From the NCBI GenBank assembly GCA_023375675.1, contig JALQBC010000001.1:1364001-1428000 (forward strand): a DNA stretch of 64,000 nucleotides, read 5' to 3'. Every line of letters begins with the position of its first letter. Within the stretch, counting starts at the first letter, position 1. The translations under genes and the position numbers were made by a program. Below the pieces are notes generated by a model. That model made no database searches, was not told the origin of the DNA, and saw only the letters and a program-made list of their open reading frames with translations. Shown piece after piece: positions 48,500 to 57,517 of the stretch. This stretch comes from Cytospora piceicola (lineage: Eukaryota > Ascomycota > Sordariomycetes > Diaporthales > Cytosporaceae).

Positions 48500-51400
48500 C
48501 GATACCCGAGGGTTTATTTTAGCCTTACGTTATTAAAGACAGATACGTAATTATCGTTAAAGCAGTCTTTAATTAGAAGGCTAACGACGAAGTGTTCTTA
48601 GTTGCTTTTAAGGATATTCTTACGTTTAGATTAAAGGTTTATATATTTCTGTCTTATTTTCGAAAAGACGAAGTATTTATACTCGGCCTTTCTTAAATAT
48701 AGTATAACGAACGTGTTAAAGACGTTATAAACAGCTTTTAGCGAAACTTTTATAAAATCCCTTCGGCTAATATTATTTCGTTGAAGACTAACGAAACCGA
48801 AATTCTAAAGCTATAAGCCTTCGACTCTTTAACCGGCTAAAACGTCTTTTTCTTTATATCCCTATTTATAGTATCTTTAAAGGCTTTTATACCTTTCGTT
48901 TTTCGTTAGAAGGCCTTATACTACTATATAAAGGCTAATCTAGCAGTTATTATAAGCTTTTTTAACTAGGTAAAAGGCCCGGATATGTTTATTTTAAACT
49001 TTATAGTCGCCGCCTGTTAGTAAAGGGTTTTATAAGATTTCGAAACGCTTTAAGATTAACGCCTTCTTATTCTTTAATAGTTTACCGTTGTTATAAAAAA
49101 CCTTACGATAGCTCGACCTCTACTAAGGTTTACTAACTAAAAACGTTAGGCTTAGCTAAAAGAATAAGCCGATATAACGAATAAAAACTTAAAGATAGTT
49201 TTTAAGACTGTTTTTATTAAGAGAAAGACGCGGCTTTTAAGAGAGAAGCTTATAAAGGCTAAATATCCGCTTTTTACGCTTTATTATAATACGAACCGAT
49301 CTTTTAATAACGTATCGGTTTAGAAGGCGTCCCGGATTTAATAAAGCTACCTAGCTATTTTTAAAAACTACGGCCTCGGCGAATTAGAGTTTAAAACCTA
49401 TATACTTCTCGATAAAACGTATATCTGTCCCTTTTATATCTCTTACTATAGCTAGCTACGCTCCTTTAGCTATATAATCGGTACTTTATATATTATATTA
49501 GTTTCGTTAAATTTCTATATAAAATATAATAAAACTACGGTACGCTTCGACTTTTATAAGCTTAAACTAAGTATCTATTAAAAGCGGTTCCTCTTTTAGA
49601 TTATTTATAATGTTTTATAATAAGTCGTTTAAGCCGTTTAAAAGGTTAGTAACCGGAGGACGGACGACCGCTATTTATTAAACTTTATACTTAAGGTTTA
49701 GTAGTCGATTATAAACCGTTAAGGCTTTCCGATCGTCCTATTCGAGAATAGCTTTTTCCGGCACGTTACTACTATATAAGGACCTCCGAACTCGGTAATG
49801 TTTTCGGGGTATTAAAGTTCTTTATTACCGGTAGTTAAACCTGTTATATACCCGGACTTATTCGATCCGGTAAAGAGCTTTTAAAACGAGTTTCGTAGCG
49901 TTACTTAAAATAGTAATATTACGAATAAGGTTATAGGCTCTTACGATCCCTTATTTTAGCTAGCTTAGTTTACTTATCTATTATAGATCCCGATAAGTAA
50001 ACCGTTTTAAAAGCTCGACCTTAAACTCGGTAGAGAGCGATAAGTTTTAAAGGAATGTTTTAAGATAAAAGCCTTTAACTCTTCGTTTTTAAACCTTAAC
50101 CTACTAAACCTTTTATATACCTAACTTATAGATAGTTAAGACTAGCTACTCTCTTTCCGGTGTCCCGATTATAATACCGATAACCTTACCGCCGGCTAGC
50201 TATAGTACTACCTTAACCGCTTCTATAGCGAGTAAAGGTATAGGTATAATAATTACTAAAGGTTATTCTCGAACTAAGAAGCTTTAAAAGCTTATCGGGA
50301 TATTAACTCTTATTTCGATATAAAAAGGGTTCTTAATTAAGCTTATAAGTTCTTTTAAAAATACTTTTATTATAACTATATCGACTATACCGGGAAGTAA
50401 GAAAGATTTAGTATAAAATATTACTTCGATCGATACCGCTAAAGTTATATACCTTTAGAAGAGCGATCGCTTTCGACGATAGTTTACGAATACGGCTTTT
50501 TTTAAGCGAGTAAAATAAGATATTTTAACGCGTATTAATCTTCCCGATTCTATTAATAGTATATAAACGACCGCGGTAAGCTTAACTAAAGGCTATTAAA
50601 GACATTCTAGTGCTCGATCTGTTATTTCGAGATTAATAAAACGTATAATTAACAGAGATATAAAGACTCGGAGAACTATAAAAAGGTCGTCTTTTACTTT
50701 AACCTTTATTTTAAAGGTAAGATAGATATTATCGACGAGGCTACCGTTTAGACGTAAAAGGCCGTTTAAAAGCTTTTTCTATTATAGGTATTTTAAGATT
50801 TCTAAAACAACTGTAAGACTATATAGGATCGCGGTCTATAAAAGAAGGGCTAAAGCGACGAATAGCAGAAATAACCTCTTATATATTAAGCTTATAAACG
50901 AGGCTTTAAAGATATAACTTATTATAATAAACATCTTAGTATTATAGAACACGAATTCCGAGATCTTACTTCTGTCTTATTACTATAGAGGTATTATTAT
51001 TAGCTTTACGACTTCGAAACGAATATCCTTTACCGGTCGAAGAAATATACTACAGAGTACTATCTAGCATTTAAAAGTACGCCGTTAAACCTTAAAGGTT
51101 AAAAGCCTACCGGAAGCGATAGCTAGACTTTATAGCTATAGCTATTACCTTAAGATAAAGCTTTCGGGAAGGGTAAGGTAGGTATCGCTGTTAGATAATA
51201 GCCGGTTTCGAGCCTTAAGAAGCTAACTTTAAAACGTCGTAATTCTAACGATGATTACTCCCCGGAGAGATCTTTAAAGCGTTAGTGTTTAAAGCCGACC
51301 TTAAAACGTCGGAATTTTAACGATAATTACTCTTCGGAAAGATCTTTAAAACGTTAGTGTCCGGAGGTAGAATTAGGTAGCGAAATCGAGACTACTATAT

Positions 51401-51603
51401 ATCGGCGCTTATTACGGCTAGCCGCCCTTTAACCGTCGAGTAATAGTATATCGATACTAATACAGGCGGTAACGTTAAACGATATTGTAAATAAAGGTAA
51501 AGATAGCGCCGGTAGTATTAATAATAATAACGGTAGCGATAATAGCGATAGTTTTAAAGCTAACTATACCGACGATAGTAACGATAGTTTTAAAGGTAAA
51601 TAA
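48500..51603 (+). pseudogene. Long RIP-ruined frame (>1,000 codons) next to the right end of E2; candidate element protein
   Basis: Reading TAA/TAG as sense, one frame runs from about 48500 to TAA at 51601-51603 with no frameshift; from 49381 to the stop it is exactly 740 codons. Recognisable stretches are KTNETEILKLQAFDSL-like with stops, PFVFR, LEFKTYILLDKTYICPFYIS, SFFRHVTTI, GPPNSVMFSGY, VKPVIYPDLFDPVKSF, SFRCPDYNTDNLTAG, and a C..C pair (CSICYFEINKTY). It ends with a duplicated LKRRN.ND.YS.ERSLKR and an Asn/Ser/Asp-rich tail. Nearly every stop fits a lost Gln or Trp. I do not recognise the family; no DDE, YxDD or R-H-R-Y signature stands out. Position beside the subterminal array and length make it the best candidate for the element's recombination or DNA-binding protein (inference). 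Confidence 0.65.
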
Positions 51604-51849
51604 TAGGTTTAAAGGTATAAGGTAATATAAAGAAATAAAGGTAAGGATATTTAGATTAAATATATGAATTTAGGCGTTAGGATATTATATAAACGATTAT
51701 AACTATTTATCGCTTTTATCGTCTTTAATATTTAATCGAATAGCCTTCTCTTTTATCCCTTTTAAACCGGGGGCCTTTTATAACTAATCTTTAAGCGAAA
51801 TTTTTACGTCGTCTATATCGTAATCTAGCAGCTATTCCTATAGTATACG

Positions 51850-52170
51850 TTACGTTTTCCGTAGCGGACCGACTGTAAAAGGTATCGTAGCCTTTCGTAT
51901 CGCCTTTCCTACTCGATATAGCCCGGACCGACCGTAAAAGGCATCGTAGCTATCTATAGATTATCTGGCTAGACTGTTTAAGGTATTATAGCCTAGTATT
52001 GCCTTTCCTACTCGGTATAGCCTAAGCCGACCGTGAAAGCTAACGTTACGTGTTCCGCGGCGGACCGACCGTAAGATACATCGTAGCTATCACCTAGGCA
52101 GTCACTACCTAGGCAGTCATCACCCAGGCAGTTACATGTTCCGTAGCGGACCGACCGTGAGATGCACTAG
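51850..52170 (-). repeat. Right subterminal array, inverted relative to the left one
   Basis: Copies of GCGGACCGACCGT(A/G)A (reverse complement of the left GGTCGGTCCGC unit) are followed by AAGG.ATCGTAGC and CGCCTTTCCTACTCG.TATAGCC. The array is about a third as long as the left one. A CACCTAGGCAGT unit occurs three times at about 52091-52133. Confidence 0.88.
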
Positions 52171-52529
52171 AAACACCTTATACGGCTACGGTTAGATGAT
52201 CAGTAGTCTATTCTACTTAAGCGTAATAGAAGCTAGACGATTAGGACTCGAAGGCCGAGGGTTAAAGGTCGAAGGTCGAGGTCGAGATAGAATAGTGATA
52301 GTTATAACTAAGACTTAAAGACTGTAATTCGAAGGTCGAGGATATACTTTAGAGATAAAGTTTCAACTTACGATACATGTATTACACTCGAAAATGCACT
52401 CTAGAAACAGGCCTTAGACTCGAGATGCATTCTAAAAACAGGTTTTAAACTCGAAAATGCACTCCCGAAACACTGTCTCGGGAGCCGAAACCTGCCAAAA
52501 TCGGAAATTACCGCCTCTCGTTGTCGAGG
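52141..52529 (-). repeat. Right TIR of E2
   Basis: This is the inverted counterpart of 12564-12885. It is ~70 bp longer because it has three rather than two GAGTGCATTTTCGAGT-type units plus an extra AAGGTCGAGG-type stretch. The outer ~80 bases are shared with the right end of E1 (to 6144). Confidence 0.88.
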
Positions 52530-53761
52530 CAGACACTATCGTCGGAATTGATACAATGTTGGCGCCGTCATACCTCCCATCCATCGGTATCGGTCAGGAG
52601 TTCCCACTCGCGACCATGGTCTACTTCCAGTTCGTCTTTGCCGCCATCACTCTCGTGATCCTGGCGGGCGCGTATCTGTGTCGCATGAACTTCTACGCTT
52701 GGATGATCTTTGTTCCTCTGTGGCTCACCCTGAGCTACGTCGTTGGGGCGTATTCTCTCTGGGGCGGTGGGTTCCTGTACAAACTCGGCGTGATCGACTA
52801 CTCCGGTGGCTACGTAATCCACCTCTCCTCGGGCACAGCAGGCTTCATCGGCACGTACTGGATCGGCCCCCGCCTGGCCAAGGACCGCGAGGACGCCCGC
52901 CCGAACAACATCCTCACCGTGCTCATCGGCGCCGGCATCCTGTGGATCGGCTGGAACGGCTTCAACGGCGGCGACCCCTACGCGGCCTCCGCCGACGCCG
53001 GCGTCGCGGTCCTCAACACGAACCTGTGCGCGGCCGTGTCCCTGCTCGTCTGGACGCTCTGCGACATCCTCTACTACAAGAAGCCCTCCGTCATCGGCGC
53101 CGTCGACGGCATGATCACGGGCCTGGTCGCCATCACCCCGGCGGCCGGGGTCGTCGCGGGGTGGGGCGCCATCCTCCTGGGCGTCGGCTCCGGGACCGTC
53201 CCCTGGGCCACCATGAACCTCCTGGGCAAGACCAAGTGGTGGGAGCGGCGCTTCGACGACGCCCTGGGCATCACGCACACGCACCTGGTCGCCGGCTTCG
53301 TGGGCGGGTTCGGCACCGGCCTTTGGGCCACCGCCGACGGCTGCGCGGCCTTCGGCCTGACGAGCCCCGGAGGCGCCGTCGCGGGCAACGGGATCCAGCT
53401 CGGGTACCAGCTGGCCGGCGCGTGTTTCGTCATCGGGTGGAACCTCGTCTGGACGAGCCTGATACTCTTGTTTATCAAGCACGTCCTGCGCATCCCGCTG
53501 CGCATGACCGAGGAGCAGCTGGAGCTAGGTGACGACGCAATCCACGGCGAGGAGGCGTATGTCTTTGGCCCGTGTGAGGCGCATGATCCCGAGAGCGGGT
53601 ATATCCAAGGTCATGTCGTAAGGGACCTGTTGGATGGGAGTGGTGACTTGGGCTTGGGTGCCACGCATGGTACACATCAGGCGCGTACCCCGGAGATCAC
53701 TGGTGAGCAGCACGAGCTCGAGAAACTCGAGGGCAAGAATGGAGAGTCAAGCGCGCAATGA
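52530..53761 (+). pseudogene. Ammonium transporter (Mep/Amt), 3' fragment
   Basis: About 409 codons continue the gene begun at 12159: ADTIVGIDTM, APSYLPSIG, then FPLATMVYFQFVFAAITLV. The Amt signature DYSGGYVIHLSSGTAGF includes the first twin-His, GWNGFNGGDPYA follows, and the second twin-His is in HTHLVAGFVGG. The cytoplasmic tail follows the last helix (IKHVLRIPLRMTEEQLELG). The stop is TGA at 53759-53761. With the 5' part this gives ~500 residues, the usual length for fungal Mep proteins. An ATG at 52457 inside the element's TIR opens the same frame, adding foreign codons. Codons are GC-rich and free of RIP. Without the first two and a half helices it cannot form a channel. Confidence 0.95.
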
Positions 53762-54240
53762 GACTAGGTGCCATTGCGAATGGGTTGTACGATACTACTT
53801 TGAAACATGATTGTAGGCAGCGCTGTGGTTACGCTTGCATATGCTTTAAGTGGAATATGTGAACGAAACTGTGAAGCTTCACAGGCGGTCTAGTACAACA
53901 TCTCATGATCTCATGTTTAGGACTAGCTTGGTGGATACGCGAAACTCATACCCAAATCAAAGAAAGATGCATTTTTGGATCCCATCCTGTAACTGGCAAG
54001 CTGCACTTTGGATGTTTGTAGACATCCATTGCACTTCTTTTCCGGAATAGTGTACTTAGAATGAGGAAGGGAAACACTATGTGCATAAGGCCAGGTTGAA
54101 CGGCCTTCATCCAGAGCATTCATATTTATTCTTTGTCCTAATCGTCAATAAGCCAGCCTGAGCCCGTTTTCATATAATAACCCTTTTCATCCCCTCTCAA
54201 TCCCGCTTCTGAAGCCTCCCATACAATATAGACTCCGTAT
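53762..54240. other. Convergent intergenic region
   Basis: This lies between the 3' ends of the transporter fragment (plus) and the secreted-protein gene (minus). No gene or clear motif is seen; it should hold both polyadenylation regions. Confidence 0.6.
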
Positions 54241-54621
54241 CTACAGAGCAAGGCAGGAACCGCTCACGATAGCTTGAGGTGGGCCAACGGTAGCCGAATT
54301 GGCACCGACGACAGTGACAGTGGCACCATCCACGCCAGTGAACCCACAGGTGGCACCTCCCTCGGACGAGATGGTATCGATGGAGAGGTCATTGTCTTAA
54401 TTCCAGGTCAGTGTAAGAAGAGAGGATGAAGGAAGGTGTTCACCCTATCGGGACTTACTGGTATAGAAGACGCTGCCGTCAGCGGGGACTTCGAGGGTGT
54501 AAGAAGCGGCAGCACCGGTGAAGGTGATGACGGCCTTGAATTGGCGGGACTCAGCCGCGGGGGCAGCGGATATGAGGCCCACGAGGGCGGAGAGAAGAGT
54601 GACGGCCTGAGTGTACTTCAT
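54241..54621 (-). CDS. Small secreted protein, 105 residues
   Basis: Exons 54621-54459 and 54395-54241 are joined by a 63-bp GT-AG intron and keep frame. The start gives a good signal peptide (MKYTQAVTLLSALVGLISAA, likely cut after APA). The mature part reads as beta-rich: QFKAVITFTGAAASYTLEVP, ADGSVFYTNNDLSIDTISSE, GGATCGFTGVDGATVTVVG, ending GPPQAIVSGSCLAL. There are two Cys in the mature chain, probably a disulfide. The pattern (SxxVxFTGA...YTLxVPADG...ISxxGGATCxFxGxDG) is a small secreted family common in Pezizomycotina with no established activity. An effector or wall role is possible but not shown. Confidence 0.88.
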
Positions 54622-55583
54622 TATGATGGAGCTTGAATATCGGGGGTTATGTCGAAGATTATTTCTGAATTTGAAGGAGTCTTTGAAGATCTTGTTATAG
54701 TATGAGCAACAGAAGGCGATTTCAAGAAGATAGAGTAGGCAAGCCGGTATATTTTATACTCATCTGGCCTCCTAGCAAATGATAATCAACAAGCATCCCC
54801 CCCAATAGACATCCTTACTCAAAGTTACGACTACCTGGGGCTGAGTATCCATCAGACCACACGTGATAGCTTGTAATCATCTCGTAAAGTATTAGGGCCG
54901 ACAATATTTTGCCAACAGGAAGACGAGAGTCCACCAATATCTTCATCTCAGCTAAGCGCTATGCCCTTATTCCGCCACTTGTCAACTCCGGTGACCATTG
55001 ATTACACCTCGGTGGACACGGATTACTCACGTGCAACTGTGACTACACAAGACCAGTTGGCGGAAGCGAGCTTGATTTGTTCGGTCCCTCTGGAGTTTCG
55101 CACAGGCGGTAAAGTTCAAGCTGGGCATCAGCTTATGGCGCGCCGGTGTCCCTATGCATGCGCATAATGCCACTTTGTTGACGCCCTATATTGCCAATAA
55201 TGGCAGGAAAGGCGAATTGATACGGCTTCAAACATATGTGTCAGCTGGGCTGCAGTGTTGAACGTTATATACGAACAAGACACATGAGGAATGTGAGAGT
55301 TCAGATGTCTTCCCCCACGAAGCAAGATAAAAACATGTCGCAGCATACTTTCCTAAAATTCAACATGAAAGACTGCTATAAGGATGCCTATTCTGATGAG
55401 GCTATACGATCTTCTTTCCATCATAAGGAAAAGACTGCAATCGGCTCCTCGATTCATAAAACGACGTATCAGTTCGACCGAGCAAGGAATTGAACTCAAC
55501 TCAACCGCAACTTGTAGTATGGGTATTAAACAACGCAGACCAAAAGAAAATCGACACCATCCTCCGAGCCAGCCGGTCATCAA
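54622..55583. other. Intergenic region upstream of the secreted-protein gene
   Basis: The region is AT-richer than its neighbours, with small overlapping frames only. A GTATATTTTATACTC stretch at about 54748-54762 could serve as a TATA region for the minus-strand gene ~130 bp away. Nothing else is supportable. Confidence 0.45.
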
Positions 55584-57517
55584 TCAAGCGTCCGTATTCT
55601 TCTCCTCTCCTTCATTAGCGGCGGCCGCCGCCTCTTGTGTGTCATCATCGATACCAGACTTTTCAGTAGTCTCGGCAACCTGCTCGCCGGGAGTAGGGAT
55701 AGGACTGTCCTCCGAGCCAGTCGGCTTCTCCTTCTTGGAGAAGAAACCAGCACCAGGAACACTGACGCTCGGTAAACTCATACTCGGCATGCCCGGCATA
55801 CTGGGCTTCGTGATAGTAGAAAGCCTGGTCGGAATGTACCCTTTGACTCCGGAGCCTGCTTGCTGGATACCAGTCCCTGTGTTTTGTGCAATGCTCATGA
55901 GGTACCGGTAGTAGCTCTGTTTGTCCTTGACTTCGGGGACCGAATCCTCTGTCTTATTAACCTCGGCATCATCAGGGAGTGGCGCGAGCGAAGCCGCTGC
56001 GGCGATGTCGAGAGGCGACTCGTCAGGGATTTCGTCGCTCTCCTCTGCTCCCTGCGTCTCTGCCTCCTTGGAAATGCTTCCCTGCTCCTCCACCTCAACG
56101 CCCTCATCAGTCGCTTTGATGGCGTTCTCGGCAGAGTTGGCTGGCTCGGGCTTCGTGATCTCAGGGTTGTCGACAATCTTGGAGTCGTCATTGAACCACC
56201 CACCAACCAGCTTGCTCGCTTTGTTAAGCATGAGCTGGTACTCTTCGTTCTTGTCGGGCTTGAACATGCTCATGTGTGTTTCGATCTCGTCCCCGGTATT
56301 CTTGATGACATGCCTCGAGTAGAGATCGCTGGCTGACTGGCCCTCAGCGGGCACGGCACAGAACGTCCTTTCAGGGACGAAGTACCCACCACTCCAGTAT
56401 CCGTTCTCTCCCATGGAGGCATAGATATCATGAACGCCAATGCCTTGAAGACTGGCCAGACGTTCGAGCCTCTTGTTCAGCTCTTGCTGCTTCAGAAGTA
56501 CACCGACAAATGTGAAGTGGTCGCTCAGCCAAGCAAAGGATTGGCCAACGTTTCCGCGGTTGACATAAGCGAGACCCTGACCAAGCCGGTCCACACTCTG
56601 CTGGTACCCCTCCACGAGGTCCTGCTTCTTCAGCGTACGCACGTTCTGCAGCCCTTCCTTGATCCGCTCTCGATGGACATAGGCCGCAACTCCGCCCGCG
56701 GCGATGGCGCCCACGGTTCCGGTGCGCATGGCAATGAGCTGCCACGCCTTCCACTTTGCCGCATTGCTCACTCTACTAGACCCGGGAATAGACGTCGCGC
56801 CGCGCTTGAGTGCCATGCCGATACTGGCGGGGGCAGCCGACAAGGCGGTCATGACGTTGAAGACGGAGCTGACCTTCTGGTAGTTGGAGAAGGCGCCGTA
56901 GACGAACATGGAGCGCGCGAGGCCGTTGTAGGGAGTATCGAAGGCCAGTATGCCTTGGATCATGGGAAACAACGGCGCAGAGGGATCGTCACTGCTGGCG
57001 CGTTCGTCGAGGGCGTGGAATAGGGCTTCGCTGGCCACGAAGCCTCCCATGGAGTGGGCTACCAAGATGACGCCGACGTTCCTATCTGTGGGCGGCCAGG
57101 GCTTCTCAAGTCTGGCTTTCCTTACTTCCATCACTCTTTCCTTGAGCCTAGGACGTTGTTAGTGTGGGGAAGCTGCAGGAATGGATGGGAACGGTCGTAC
57201 CATTCGAGAAAATTCACGCTCGCTTCGGCAAGCTCCCCTTTCGTTGCGTATTGGGGGTAGACGACGGACTCAACATCGTGACCAGGGAGCTCACTCTTCA
57301 CAGTCCTTTTGAGGTCCTGGATACAACTCTATCAGTTTTGGGCCCCAGCAGTTGGTGTTGGTTCACTTTTCGTACCTCTGGAAAGGTCTTGAAGCTGTCA
57401 TCGTTTCCCTAATACCAATAGGGGGGTCAGAGTCAGACTCGATATATTTAGTAGTATTTTCCGCTTGTCACGAACCTTGAAGCCGTGTATAAAACACAGG
57501 AGCAGGGACCGGGACAT
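55584..57517 (-). CDS. DUF676-like serine hydrolase (alpha/beta fold), 584 residues
   Basis: Four exons, 57517-57476, 57408-57376, 57316-57201 and 57147-55584, all have GT-AG introns of 51-67 bp and consistent phase. The product starts MSRSLLLCFIHGFKGNDDSF, matching the HGF.G oxyanion region of lipase/DUF676 proteins, continues KTFPEDLKRTV and HDVESVVYPQYATKGELAEA, and has the nucleophile elbow VILVAHSMGGFVASEAL (Ser ~96). ILAFDTPYNGL follows. Residues in the AIAAGGVAAYVHRERIKEG region could form a membrane-associated helix. The last ~200 residues are acidic and disordered. A reading frame starting only in the last exon would miss the HGF motif, so the upstream start is preferred. It likely hydrolyses a lipid or acyl ester; substrate unknown. 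Confidence 0.88.

Larger units (their letters stand above)
12564..52529. mobile_element. E2: ~40-kb RIP-decayed element with long TIRs, inserted in the ammonium transporter gene
   Basis: The two ends are inverted copies of each other for ~320-390 bp (12564-12885 and 52141-52529). Inside them are inverted arrays sharing GGTCGGTCCG units. The interior is CpA/TpG-poor and full of TAA/TAG; it holds a SNF2-type frame on the minus strand near the left, a >1,000-codon plus frame near the right, further ruined frames, minisatellites and probably nested insertions. The insertion splits one transporter gene cleanly between 'GKP' and 'ADTIVGIDTM'. An obvious target duplication is not visible (left flank ends ...GGAAAGCC, right flank starts CAGACACT), so it is short, decayed or absent. 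The class is not one I can name with confidence. Confidence 0.88.

Noticed and set aside
12564..52529. Assignment of E2 to the Starship class.
   Set aside because: Size and gene cargo fit, but I could not find a tyrosine-recombinase captain frame near an end, and long TIRs with subterminal arrays are not the usual Starship layout.
12564..52529. Assignment of parts of E2 to LTR retrotransposons.
   Set aside because: No reverse transcriptase YxDD, integrase or protease motif appeared in the frames I followed, and no pair of LTRs in direct orientation was clear. I could not read every frame, so small remnants remain possible.
52568..53482. A 304-codon minus-strand frame.
   Set aside because: It is a shadow of the GC-rich ammonium transporter on the plus strand, with composition bias (Asp/Gly/Ala) and no domain.
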